Numbered from the stretch's first letter, positions 7,812 through 15,127 are shown. The stretch is DNA of 64,000 nucleotides from Acinetobacter sp. S54 (GCF_016624945.1 NZ_JACVUI010000002.1:124001-188000), one strand, 5' to 3'. Translations and numbers: made by a program. The notes: generated from the sequence alone by a model not told the origin.

Positions 7812-8050
7812 ACTTCCACCTTAAATATTTTCTTAGCCTTGTCTGACGGCATATATCCCCTTGGTGATGAATAATCAGTAAGCAGCCAATCTGCCTTGAC
7901 CAAGTCGCTTAAGTAGCGTTGTGCTGATCTCAGCGTCAAACCCATCTCTTGAATCAAATCACTTGAAGAAATTCGTCTTTTGTTTTCGATAGCAAAACTA
8001 ATGATTTGCAAGTATGTATCGAAGCGGTCAATATGGGATTTATTTCTCAT
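7808..8050 (-). CDS. Winged-helix DNA-binding protein
   Basis: An 80-aa protein with a winged helix-turn-helix: ISSSDLIQEMGLTLRSAQRYLSDLVKADWLLTD, followed by a glycine-containing wing (SSPRGYMPSDKAKKIF). This pattern is shared by small DeoR/IclR-like transcription factors and phage regulators. It sits after the replication gene and the broken small gene, in frame with tight ATGA junctions, so it is translated with the early operon. Target unknown. Confidence 0.65.
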   Translation of the reverse strand: MRNKSHIDRFDTYLQIISFAIENKRRISSSDLIQEMGLTLRSAQRYLSDLVKADWLLTDYSSPRGYMPSDKAKKIFKVEV

Positions 8051-8271
8051 TTTGTCCCCCTTGCTCTTCGATCACCTCAACATCTTCAGGAAAGCACATA
8101 AACGGCCGACCATCATATAAACGGCCGACCATCATATAAACGACCATAAACTCGCCCATCTTCAACACGATCAACAACACCGGAACCTATAAAGCGTTTG
8201 CCTGAATAGATCGTTTTTGATTCGCTTATGAAATCAACTTTGACTCTTGAACCCACTTTTAAATTTTTCAT
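8040..8271 (-). pseudogene. Small early gene frameshifted by a 19-bp tandem duplication
   Basis: From the ATG at 8271 (ATGA overlap with the replication gene) the frame gives a 52-aa protein ending at a TGA at 8113. That stop lies inside an exact 19-bp tandem duplication (8100-8137). Removing one copy restores a 70-codon frame ending ...EEQGGQNEK and stopping at 8040-8042, with an overlap into the next gene at 8050, exactly like the other junctions in this operon. I read this as a recent slipped-strand duplication that truncated the gene. The 52-aa form (a small basic beta-rich protein, KNLKVGSRVKVDF) might still function. Confidence 0.7.
8100..8137. repeat. Exact 19-bp tandem duplication
   Basis: Two adjacent perfect copies of AAACGGCCGACCATCATAT (8100-8118 and 8119-8137), followed by a partial related unit AAACGACCAT at 8138. 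Because 19 is not a multiple of 3, the second copy shifts the reading frame of the small gene that spans it. Confidence 0.9.
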
Positions 8272-9257
8272 GCAACACCCCTCAATGAGCCATTAAATCC
8301 AACTTGGGTGAGATACGATTCCCATTTTTTTGCTTGTGAAGGATCAGAAAGTTTTACGGCGATACGTGCAGCGAGTTGCTCATAACTCTCACCCGCCCGA
8401 GCAAAGAAACCTGCGAACTCGGGATGGTGCGCTAACTTGAGCGAAAACGCTGAAATCTGTTTTTCGGTAAGATGCGCTGCCGATGATGAATGTTGAGCCT
8501 GTCCAACATAATTTGCCCTTTGAACATGCTCTCGTGGTTGGTATTTGCCTTTGGCGTTGAGTAACCAATCAGCAAAGTGATAAACCATAAGATCATCACA
8601 AAGCTGTTTTGATTCGTTGAATCGCTCAAATGCATTTTTCTCTCGTTCAAACCAAGAGGATTGAAACAGATCCATTGGATTTAAATCAGGATTAGCTTGT
8701 GCAATTTCTTCACGAAGTTTTTTTAAGCAAAGCCAAGTATTTTTATTTTTAGATTCATTAAAAGATTCTTTAAAAGATTCCGTGTCCCGTTGTTGGGACT
8801 CTTTAACGGAATTGTTGGGACTCTTTAACGGAATTGTTGGAACTGTTCCGTTGTTGGAACTGTTCCATTGTTGGGACTCTTTGATATCTAAAAGAGTCCC
8901 AATATTGGTACTGTTTAAATCCTCTTTTTCACTATCTAACAGTACCGTTATTGGCACTGTTTCACGTCCATTTACACCGACTAATTGATAGACTTTAACC
9001 TGCTTGGTACGTCCTTTACGCTCACCTGTATCGACAATTAAACCATCTTCAATTAGCTCATTAATAATTTTGAGAACTGTCTTGCGCTCCATCTCGGTAT
9101 CTTCCACCAAACGTGCAATACTTGGATAAGCGCAGTGGTCTTCGCCTGCACGATCTGCAAGAGAAAGGAGAACCAATTTTTTAAGGGGTTTTAATGAACC
9201 ACCTTTCTTTTGAACCTGGCGCTTTCTCCAAGCCCAGTTTGTGGCATCTAAGCTCAT
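8268..9257 (-). CDS. Phage replication initiator-like protein with N-terminal winged helix
   Basis: A 329-aa protein. Residues 1-100 form a winged-helix domain of the helix_turn_helix_36/phage O type (LVLLSLADRAGEDHCAYPSIARLVEDTEM... then KTVLKIINELIEDGLIV). Residues about 105-165 are a low-complexity S/N/Q/T linker encoded by a direct-repeat cluster (see 8790-8887). The C-terminal part resembles phage replication proteins that recruit the host helicase. In lambda, O binds iterons inside its own gene; the same layout appears here. It overlaps the HNH gene and the broken small gene by 4 bases. No helicase loader (P/DnaC-like) is seen nearby. Confidence 0.72.
   Translation of the reverse strand: MSLDATNWAWRKRQVQKKGGSLKPLKKLVLLSLADRAGEDHCAYPSIARLVEDTEMERKTVLKIINELIEDGLIVDTGERKGRTKQVKVYQLVGVNGRETVPITVLLDSEKEDLNSTNIGTLLDIKESQQWNSSNNGTVPTIPLKSPNNSVKESQQRDTESFKESFNESKNKNTWLCLKKLREEIAQANPDLNPMDLFQSSWFEREKNAFERFNESKQLCDDLMVYHFADWLLNAKGKYQPREHVQRANYVGQAQHSSSAAHLTEKQISAFSLKLAHHPEFAGFFARAGESYEQLAARIAVKLSDPSQAKKWESYLTQVGFNGSLRGVA
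8790..8887. repeat. Iteron-like direct repeats inside the replication gene; candidate phage origin
   Basis: Five tandem units begin with TTGTTGG(G/A)ACT at 8790, 8812, 8834, 8851 and 8868. The first two are identical over 22 bases; the third and fourth are 17-base variants. Next to them, around 8735-8785, is an A/T-rich tract that could be the unwinding element. The layout matches the lambda origin, where O binds repeats inside gene O. Binding is not shown; the repeats also simply encode the Q/S/N-rich linker. Confidence 0.6.
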
Positions 9258-9469
9258 AAATCCCTCCGATCAACACCATCGTATTTCGCACCTTTGGCTA
9301 AATTGCAGGATCTACACATAGTCTGTAAATTTTCAGAACTTGAATCACCACCTTTGAATTCTGGTTCGATATGGTCCAGCCCTAAATCAGGAAATTTTGA
9401 AATAATCCAATCAACGATGCAGAATTTACCACCGTGATAACGGATAATTGGGTGAGCTATAGATGTCAT
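9254..9469 (-). CDS. HNH endonuclease-type protein
   Basis: A 71-aa protein with an HNH core: LDHIEPEFKGGDSSSENLQTMCRSCNLAKG, giving the first histidine in DHIEP, the asparagine in ENLQT, and a C-x-x-C pair. Upstream there is room for only a short N-terminal strand, so it is a minimal HNH unit. It lies between two early genes with 4-base overlaps. Such small HNH proteins in early operons are of unknown purpose; nicking DNA is the inferred activity. Confidence 0.7.
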   Translation of the reverse strand: MTSIAHPIIRYHGGKFCIVDWIISKFPDLGLDHIEPEFKGGDSSSENLQTMCRSCNLAKGAKYDGVDRRDL

Positions 9470-9759
9470 GCTGCACCATCCCTTACATTCATCTGAATAA
9501 ATTTACCCAAGTAACGGATTTTTCCTGCACGATATAAACTCGAGATAATTTCACTCGCGTGGGAGTGGTACAAAGTACGATGATCTTTTAGCAAAGCCTC
9601 AACATATTCATCACGACTAACGGCGGCATTCTTAATATCACGATTAATTTTTCTAAGGTTTTCTTCTTTTTTGGCCAGAATCTTAGACAGAGTTCGTAAC
9701 GCGGGTTCATACCATGACTGAATGACCTGAATATGTTTATGTTCTGGAAGTGTATTCAT
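9466..9759 (-). CDS. Hypothetical early prophage protein (97 aa)
   Basis: A 97-aa, mostly helical, charged protein with a coiled-coil-like segment (LSKILAKKEENLRKINRDIKNA). It has no membrane helix or known motif. Both junctions overlap neighbours by 4 bases, supporting translation in the early operon. Function unknown. Confidence 0.6.
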   Translation of the reverse strand: MNTLPEHKHIQVIQSWYEPALRTLSKILAKKEENLRKINRDIKNAAVSRDEYVEALLKDHRTLYHSHASEIISSLYRAGKIRYLGKFIQMNVRDGAA

Positions 9760-10037
9760 GGCACCTCCGTTAAAGCGATTTCAGCCTCAGTCAAACGGCG
9801 ACAAAATTTGATTTCAATTGGTTCTGCAAGTCGAGGATGTTGACACCCAGAAGTCCAAATTTTTCCTGAAGAGTCTTGCATTTGCACATGACCTCCTAAG
9901 AAATCTTCTTTGTATTCGATGATGTGAAAAATTGAATCACTTAAATAGGGCCCTAATACGTGGTCCTTAATCACCACCACATCACCCACTAAAAATTCCC
10001 GATTGTCTTCAAGTTGCTGATCTGTTAAATTTGTCAT
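9756..10037 (-). CDS. Hypothetical early prophage protein (93 aa)
   Basis: I place the start at the ATG at 10037 because AAAGGT lies 7 bases upstream; the longer frame to 10145 would run into the CII-like gene. The 93-aa product has an SH3-like look (REFLVGDVVVIKDHVLGPYLSDSIFHIIEYKED) suggesting a small barrel domain. It is downstream of the CII-like gene in the leftward early operon. Function unknown. Confidence 0.6.
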   Translation of the reverse strand: MTNLTDQQLEDNREFLVGDVVVIKDHVLGPYLSDSIFHIIEYKEDFLGGHVQMQDSSGKIWTSGCQHPRLAEPIEIKFCRRLTEAEIALTEVP

Positions 10038-10101
10038 GTTCATTACCTTTGTAAGTTTATGAATGCCAACCACTACTGTTCGCGCAGATAGTGGTTTTTT
10101 A

Positions 10102-10422
10102 TTATTTAAATAAAATTCGAATATATTCTGGTGATGTGAATGCATGTGCTAGATAAACTCTGGTTGCTTCGGCAATTTCAGGCGAACAATACACATCACT
10201 TTCAGGCACAACTTTTAACCCAATAGCACTCAATAAAACTCCAATAAATTCAAGCTCTGTCAAGCCACTGGTTTTCTTATCATTTTTAAGTCGCGATAGA
10301 GTACTAGCATCAACTCCAACCTGCTCCGCAACCTTGCTTTGATTACTTGCATTAATGTGTCGCAATATTAACGATGCATTATTGCGGGCTATTTCTGATA
10401 GCTCAGGTAATACTTTGCTCAT
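10102..10422 (-). CDS. CII-like phage transcriptional activator
   Basis: A 106-aa protein, start ATG at 10422 with AGGT upstream; the longer frame is a read-in from the cro-like gene. It has a helix-turn-helix of the lambda CII kind (QSKVAEQVGVDASTLSRLKND) followed by a helical region. Second gene after cro-like in the leftward operon is the CII position. It would favour lysogeny by activating cI and possibly int promoters. No PRE-type promoter was identified. Confidence 0.7.
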   Translation of the reverse strand: MSKVLPELSEIARNNASLILRHINASNQSKVAEQVGVDASTLSRLKNDKKTSGLTELEFIGVLLSAIGLKVVPESDVYCSPEIAEATRVYLAHAFTSPEYIRILFK

Positions 10423-10430
10423 GAAGTTAC

Positions 10431-10649
10431 CTATGCACTTAGTGACTGGAATTCTTTTAAAGCTGGACATAAATCAAAAGCTTTAAATTTTCCTTCAGTG
10501 GCTTTCTCTGCACGTATTGCTACTTTTGCAGACATATTCCAGCGACCAGATGTATAGCCGCTAATATTTGATTGACTAACATTTAGAGCTTTTGCGGCAG
10601 CATCTTGTCCGCCAAAATACTCCACAAGATTTTGGTAAATGGTTTGCAT
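10431..10649 (-). CDS. Cro-like / YdaS-type repressor
   Basis: A 72-aa protein with a Cro/YdaS-type helix-turn-helix (YFGGQDAAAKALNVSQSNISGYTSGRW). I choose the ATG at 10649 because the GAGATGG element is placed correctly for it; an ATG at 10655 is also possible. It is the first gene of the leftward early operon, divergent from cI, with operator copies between them. It would repress cI expression and drive the lytic route. Confidence 0.75.
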   Translation of the reverse strand: MQTIYQNLVEYFGGQDAAAKALNVSQSNISGYTSGRWNMSAKVAIRAEKATEGKFKAFDLCPALKEFQSLSA

Positions 10650-10680
10650 AGCCATCTCACAGATATAAGTAATTTAATTA

Positions 10681-10709
10681 ATATTATTAGCATTCTAATA
10701 TATAGTCAA
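10681..10709 (-). promoter_or_regulatory. Leftward early promoter (PR-like)
   Basis: On the minus strand -35 TTGACT at 10704-10709, 17-base spacer, -10 TAATAT at 10681-10686. The first operator copy (10685-10700) lies inside it, so CI binding would block polymerase. Confidence 0.7.
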
Positions 10710-10747
10710 TAAGTATTCTAATTTGATAAAATATTAGGTGTCTAATA
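10685..10747. promoter_or_regulatory. Three CI/Cro operators, TATTAG-N4-CTAATA
   Basis: Three inverted-repeat operators: 10685-10700 (TATTAGCATTCTAATA, perfect), 10708-10723 (AATAAGTATTCTAATT) and 10732-10747 (TATTAGGTGTCTAATA, perfect). They are spaced 23 and 24 bases apart, about two helical turns, as in lambda operator triplets. The outer two overlap the two divergent promoters. Confidence 0.82.
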
Positions 10748-10751
10748 TCCT
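10723..10751 (+). promoter_or_regulatory. Rightward cI promoter (PRM-like)
   Basis: -35 TTGATA at 10723-10728, 17-base spacer, -10 TATCCT at 10746-10751. Operator 3 (10732-10747) covers the spacer, allowing autoregulation of cI. Confidence 0.6.
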
Positions 10752-10777
10752 TAGTTTTGGTTTTTGAGGTTTTAGAT

Positions 10778-11452
10778 ATGATTGGCGCTAGACTTAAAGA
10801 AGCGAGAAAAAAAGCAGGCAAATCTCAAAAGGATGTAGTTGAGGCGATTGGAATTACTCAATCAGCTTTAAGTCAATTGGAGAATGGATTGGTTTCTTCA
10901 TCATCTCACCTACCGTCAATTGCCAGGTTTCTGAATGTAGATGCTTATTGGCTGCAAACTGGCGAATTGCCAAATTCATCTAAATTAGATAATGATAAGT
11001 TTGAAAGTAATGTTTCTTTCATTAATTCCCCATTAAGACAAATCCCTTTGCTTGATTATGTTCAAGCTGGGTTATTTCACGAAGTTGGATATGACGGTCT
11101 AAATCCTTTGGGAACAAGCTGGACTACTTACGAGGGAGCACGACCTGAGTGTGTATTCTCTCTAAAAGTGGAAGGCTTAAGCATGGCTCCAGAGTTTGTG
11201 CCAGGTGATGAATTGGTAGTTGACGGTTCTTTAGAGCCTAAACCGGGTTCATTGGTAATTGCACAAGAAATCCAGCACGGTGTTGCCAGAACAACATTTA
11301 AGAAATATAGAGTGATAGGTGTTAATGAGTTTGGTGTAGATGTAATTGAACTCGTACCATTAAACCCTGACTTTCCTACACTTAACTCTACACAGATAGA
11401 AATTTCAATAATTGGTGTGGTTGTGGCTCACAATAGAGTTTTTAAGTATTAA
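10778..11452 (+). CDS. cI: CI-type phage repressor (XRE HTH + S24 peptidase)
   Basis: A 224-aa repressor. The start is the ATG at 10778, 7 bases after GAGGT. Residues 1-60 are an XRE helix-turn-helix (KSQKDVVEAIGITQSALSQLENG). The C-terminal half is a LexA/S24 self-cleaving domain: scissile Ala97-Gly98 (VQAGLF), catalytic Ser135 (VEGLSMAPEF) and Lys175 (RTTFKKY). RecA-stimulated cleavage would induce the prophage. It lies divergent from the cro-like gene across three operators. A second pair of the same operators occurs at 15208-15267, so CI probably controls both lytic operons. Confidence 0.9.
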   Translation: MIGARLKEARKKAGKSQKDVVEAIGITQSALSQLENGLVSSSSHLPSIARFLNVDAYWLQTGELPNSSKLDNDKFESNVSFINSPLRQIPLLDYVQAGLFHEVGYDGLNPLGTSWTTYEGARPECVFSLKVEGLSMAPEFVPGDELVVDGSLEPKPGSLVIAQEIQHGVARTTFKKYRVIGVNEFGVDVIELVPLNPDFPTLNSTQIEISIIGVVVAHNRVFKY

Positions 11453-11508
11453 GAAATCAATGTGATGGAATGCCAAGTACTTTAAACCATTTAGAGAACG
11501 AGAAAATA

Positions 11509-11811
11509 ATGATCGCAACACTTAATAAATCAAAAACTGCACTAACGATTAATCGCCAAGAATTTAAACTTGCACTAGGTAAAATTGGCGACGGAATTGA
11601 TAAGCAAATAACAGGATTTAAGAAAGCCAAGCAAAGCTATGACCCCGCGGAAATGGCTCGTGAAATCATAAGTGAGGCAAATATCTTTGAGGCAATCATT
11701 GAAGGTTTCAATGAAGCTGAAGAGACTACTCTAAAACTGACTGACATAACCAATCTGGATGTAGCTCAAGGCTGGATAGACGAGTTTTTAGGAAAATATT
11801 CTGAGAAGTGA
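11509..11811 (+). CDS. Hypothetical prophage protein after cI (100 aa)
   Basis: A 100-aa helical, charged protein; the ATG at 11509 follows an A/G-rich GAGAAAATA stretch, while an ATG at 11470 would add 13 residues. It contains no recognised motif. It is 57 bases after cI on the same strand and is probably expressed with it in the lysogen, so it may be a lysogenic-conversion or superinfection gene. Function unknown. Confidence 0.55.
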   Translation: MIATLNKSKTALTINRQEFKLALGKIGDGIDKQITGFKKAKQSYDPAEMAREIISEANIFEAIIEGFNEAEETTLKLTDITNLDVAQGWIDEFLGKYSEK

Positions 11812-11863
11812 TGACCTAAATTCTTTAAATGGATAAAAATAATTTAAGATCATATTATTATTG

Positions 11864-12214
11864 ATGAAAACTGAAATGAAGATAAAAATAATACTGGCAA
11901 TAATGATCACTCTTGCGGGTTGTCAAAAACCACAAGATGATCAAGGTGTTAAGGTCGATGGTATTGTATCTAAACAATTTGAAAAATCTGATGCTATCAT
12001 CAGTTCTTACTTGGATAAATTAGATAACACGAATACGTCACGTGAGGAAAAAACTCAAATACTTTGCAAAGACTACCCTGCTGAATATAAGAAGAACTAC
12101 ATGCCAGCTCTGCTTAAAAGTGAAAATAATCACTATACCGAAGCTAAGCTGCTAAATGATTTGAAATCAGCATTGGATTTTTACAAAGCTAAAGAAAATA
12201 TTCAGTGTGAATAA
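11864..12214 (+). CDS. Small putative lipoprotein
   Basis: A 116-aa protein with a positively charged N-terminus, a hydrophobic stretch and a lipobox LAGC (IMITLAGC), predicted to be processed and lipid-anchored by signal peptidase II. The mature part is soluble and charged. The start is ambiguous (ATG at 11864 or 11876). It sits in the lysogeny-expressed cargo region, and prophage lipoproteins in this place often act in superinfection exclusion, but that is only inference here. Confidence 0.6.
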   Translation: MKTEMKIKIILAIMITLAGCQKPQDDQGVKVDGIVSKQFEKSDAIISSYLDKLDNTNTSREEKTQILCKDYPAEYKKNYMPALLKSENNHYTEAKLLNDLKSALDFYKAKENIQCE

Positions 12215-12279
12215 ACTTTTAATCCGTCTCAATTTGACATCGAGTTATAGATTAAATCCAAAACGTATTAGGAAGAGTG

Positions 12280-12300
12280 ATGAAAAATAAGGGGCTATGA
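12280..12300 (+). other. Six-codon leader ORF coupled to the DUF6932 gene
   Basis: An ATG at 12280, placed after GGAAGAG, opens a frame of six codons (MKNKGL) whose TGA overlaps the ATG of the DUF6932 gene at 12297. The large gene's own GGGG motif is only two bases from its ATG, so translational coupling through this mini-ORF is plausible. Confidence 0.35.
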
Positions 12301-12881
12301 TTTTGATTCCTAAATTTAATTCTAGTGGAGTAATTCCACCTATTAGGCCAGGTGAACTAGGACACTCAAACGATAGGTCCCCCTATGTTGTCGATATCAT
12401 AGAGATTATTTCGCATTTTGCTACATCCAATAAAAGAATAAGTATCTTAAAAGGCTTCTTAGAGTATAGATATGAGATATACCAACAACATGTGACAAGG
12501 GGATTCCAATGGATAGATGGGAGTTTTTGTCAAAATGTTGAGATGATAGAGAATCGAGATCCAAATGATATGGATGTTGTTACTTTTTTTTACTTGCCCG
12601 AATTTCCAAACAATGAAATTACATCAGAATTTATTCAAGAATTTAGTAAACTAATAGACACTAAATATACCAAACCTTTGTTTCAGGTCGATGCATATGG
12701 CATGCAACTTGGAAGTGAGTTTGTGGATTACACCGCTAAAATGCTAAGTTATTGGTACAGCATGTGGTCACATAGGAAAAGTGATAACATGTGGAAAGGC
12801 TTTTTACAGGTTCCATTATCTCCAAATGAAGATAGTGCAGCTTTTTTTCTATTAACCGAAATTGAAAAGGAGTTAGTATGA
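12297..12881 (+). CDS. DUF6932 family protein, nucleotidyltransferase-like
   Basis: A 194-aa protein that matches the DUF6932 pattern (GFQWIDGSF...NDMDVVTFF...SYWYSMWSHR...WKGFLQVPLSP). It carries the marks of a pol-beta-type nucleotidyltransferase: Gly75-Ser76, then Asp91-x-Asp93, then Asp132 in QVDAY. This GS...DxD...D set is what AbiEii, MNT and CD-NTase enzymes use to move a nucleotide. It overlaps the next gene by 4 bases, a strict two-gene unit in the prophage cargo region. Target and product are unknown; a toxin-antitoxin or phage-defence role is inference. Confidence 0.68.
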   Translation: MILIPKFNSSGVIPPIRPGELGHSNDRSPYVVDIIEIISHFATSNKRISILKGFLEYRYEIYQQHVTRGFQWIDGSFCQNVEMIENRDPNDMDVVTFFYLPEFPNNEITSEFIQEFSKLIDTKYTKPLFQVDAYGMQLGSEFVDYTAKMLSYWYSMWSHRKSDNMWKGFLQVPLSPNEDSAAFFLLTEIEKELV

Positions 12882-13792
12882 ATATTTCTGAATTCAATAA
12901 TTTAACTTCTGAGATTTCAACATTAGAAGAGCTAATAAAAGGAATCCCAGAAGCAAATATATTTGACCGCATTAGTCTTCAAAACCGTTTAGATAGTGCT
13001 AAAAATGCACTTTTGCAGGTTAACCCTTATCACCTAAGGAAGAAAGCCCAATTAACATTTAGGGGTTCACCAGTTGTCGGTAGTGAGGCTATTTCTGCAA
13101 ATTTTGCTGCAAAAGCGACGAAATTTTTTTCAGAAGCTGTTGCTACTGTTTCCGCTGGATTATCGGGAAATCTAAATTTTATGGGTCCAATACCCGATAG
13201 TCATACTAATCAATTAATGATTACTGGAACAGCTATTGGTTCTTTTGGTTTTGAATTCGAACTACCGCGACCTGATGCATTTGATTTATGCCCAGAACAA
13301 TCTATTGTTGAAAAGGCTGTAGACGAAATTAGGAAATTATTTGAGGTTGCAGCTACTGGAACTGATGATGATCTCAATGACCTAATTGAAGAAATTCATC
13401 CACGAGCTGTTCATAAAATTCATGATTTTCTTGCATTTCTTGATGAGCAAAATGCGAAGTGTGGATTAGAATTTGATAATAAATTTTTCAAATTTAGTGA
13501 TAATAATCAACTTGAATACGCAATCAATCGTCTTGACGATCAAAATATGCATGAAGAAAAATTAACATTCAAAGGGTATTTCCAAGGAGCTTTGCCCTCT
13601 GCAAGAAATTTTGAGTTTAAGACAGATCTCGAAGGAGAGGTCATTAGAGGTAAAATAAGTAAAGATATAGAAAACCCTGAAAAGCTCAATACTGAATGGT
13701 ACAAAAAAACTGCTAAAGTAACTTTTACCGTCATTCGTGTGGGCAACAGCAGACCCAAATATATTTTAGAATCACTTTCTGATATCAAATAA
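12878..13792 (+). CDS. Unknown partner of the DUF6932 gene
   Basis: A 304-aa protein translated from an ATG overlapping the DUF6932 stop (ATGA) with AGGAG just upstream. The N-terminus (ISTLEELIKGIPEANI...LQNRLDSAKNALLQV) is helical and could be a coiled coil; two later segments are similar to each other (KAQLTFRGSPVVG near residue 57 and EEKLTFKGYFQGA near 227), suggesting two related beta domains. There is no signal peptide, membrane helix, HEPN or nuclease motif that I recognise. The strict coupling to an NTase-like gene suggests partner, substrate or antitoxin. Confidence 0.6.
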   Translation: MNISEFNNLTSEISTLEELIKGIPEANIFDRISLQNRLDSAKNALLQVNPYHLRKKAQLTFRGSPVVGSEAISANFAAKATKFFSEAVATVSAGLSGNLNFMGPIPDSHTNQLMITGTAIGSFGFEFELPRPDAFDLCPEQSIVEKAVDEIRKLFEVAATGTDDDLNDLIEEIHPRAVHKIHDFLAFLDEQNAKCGLEFDNKFFKFSDNNQLEYAINRLDDQNMHEEKLTFKGYFQGALPSARNFEFKTDLEGEVIRGKISKDIENPEKLNTEWYKKTAKVTFTVIRVGNSRPKYILESLSDIK

Positions 13793-13806
13793 TTATTTTC
13801 AAGTCT

Positions 13807-13829
13807 AAACCCGCCTCGTGCGGGTTTTG
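13807..13829 (+). terminator. Rho-independent terminator
   Basis: AAACCCGC-CTC-GTGCGGGTTTT hairpin with a T run, 14 bases after the DUF6932 partner gene. It ends the cI/cargo transcript before the acetamidase-like gene. Confidence 0.85.
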
Positions 13830-13900
13830 TATACTTGGCACTTATCTTGCTTCTCAAAATAACACTTTCCTTAAATTTTGCTTAAAATGGAGCGGTTATT

Positions 13901-15127
13901 TTGAAAAAGTCACTTTTATCAATACTTGTCATGGGGTGCTCTGCATTCGGTTCAGCATATGCGGACGATTTTACAGTATTAAAGCAAATCTCTGATAAAC
14001 CGACCTTGCTTAAAAGTGGACCATATTCTGGTAATTATTATGTACCTTCTACTCTGTCGACCATCAAATGGGGATATTTGCCAAATAAAGATACAAAATC
14101 AGTCCTAACTGTTCCATCAGGAAGCACTATTACATTTGATACGGTTTCACATGAAGGATTACTTGAAGATCAGGGGCGTGACGCTGAAAAATACTTTAAC
14201 TCTAAAGGTGTCAAATCAGAATACATTTTAGAAGAAGCTAAAATGATAACGAAATCTGATTTAAAACATGATTTCTTTAAAGATGGTCCTCATATTATTA
14301 CTGGCCCTGTGGCTATTGAAGGTGCAATGCCAGGCGATGTTTTAAAGGTTGAGATCATCAAAGTTGAGCCCCGTGTTCCTTATGGTGTAATTTCAAATCG
14401 TCATGGCAAAGGCACCTTAGTAGGTGAATTTCCTAAAACTCCAGCTAGCCCAAATCCCTCTGTAAAAGATCCAGCTTCATTTGGCAATGTCTCTATATTC
14501 ACTCCTATCGAGAAGAATGCTAAAGGAGAGTATGAAGGTGTTATGAAAACTGATTCTGGAAAATCTATACGTTTTCCACTCTATCCATTTATGGGTACGA
14601 TGGGTGTAGCGGCAAATACTAGCGAACCTGTTAATTCTGTTCCTCCTTCTTTCTTTGGAGGTAACATTGATATTAATGAGTTAGGTGCTGGTGCCACGGC
14701 CTATTACCCTGTTCAAGTTCCAGGAGCTATGTTCTACACTGGAGATAGTCATTTTGTTCAGGGAGATGGTGAAGTTGCATTAACCGCACTGGAAGGATCT
14801 GCACGAGCTACTTTAAAAATCACACTACTCAAATCTGGACGCGATAAAATACCAGGTAAAGAGATTAAACAACCTTTAGCTGAAAATGCAGAATTTTGGA
14901 TTACTCCCGGTCTAGATCCTGATCTTGATGAAGCAATGAAAAAATCAACTCGTGAAGCTATTGCATTCTTAAAGAATGAATTTGGTATTGATGAAGCCAT
15001 TGCTTACGCATACTTAAGTGCAGCGACTGATTTCCAAGTTTCTCAAGTAGTGGACCGTACAAAAGGCATTCACGCCATGATTCGTAAAGCAGATTTTAAA
15101 GAGTTTGTTGAAGAACCTAAAAAATAA
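13901..15127 (+). CDS. Secreted acetamidase/formamidase-family protein
   Basis: A 408-aa protein. The start is a TTG at 13901, supported by ATGGAG eight bases upstream; an upstream ATG frame stops at once. A signal peptide ends at GSAYA|DDF, so the mature enzyme is periplasmic. The rest has the order of the acetamidase/formamidase (FmdA/AmdA) family: GPHIITGPVAIEGAMPGD near residue 130, and later YPFMGTMGVA and GDSHFVQGDGEVALTALEG. These enzymes release ammonia from short amides. Export is unusual for them. It lies between two terminators within the prophage and is probably cargo; its substrate is unproven. Confidence 0.75.
   Translation: MKKSLLSILVMGCSAFGSAYADDFTVLKQISDKPTLLKSGPYSGNYYVPSTLSTIKWGYLPNKDTKSVLTVPSGSTITFDTVSHEGLLEDQGRDAEKYFNSKGVKSEYILEEAKMITKSDLKHDFFKDGPHIITGPVAIEGAMPGDVLKVEIIKVEPRVPYGVISNRHGKGTLVGEFPKTPASPNPSVKDPASFGNVSIFTPIEKNAKGEYEGVMKTDSGKSIRFPLYPFMGTMGVAANTSEPVNSVPPSFFGGNIDINELGAGATAYYPVQVPGAMFYTGDSHFVQGDGEVALTALEGSARATLKITLLKSGRDKIPGKEIKQPLAENAEFWITPGLDPDLDEAMKKSTREAIAFLKNEFGIDEAIAYAYLSAATDFQVSQVVDRTKGIHAMIRKADFKEFVEEPKK

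Noticed and set aside
8100..8137. CRISPR-like repeats
   Set aside because: Two directly adjacent copies with no spacers; this is a simple tandem duplication.
12736..12972. Minus-strand ORF overlapping the DUF6932 pair
   Set aside because: It is antisense to two clearly coding frames and lacks a ribosome-binding site.
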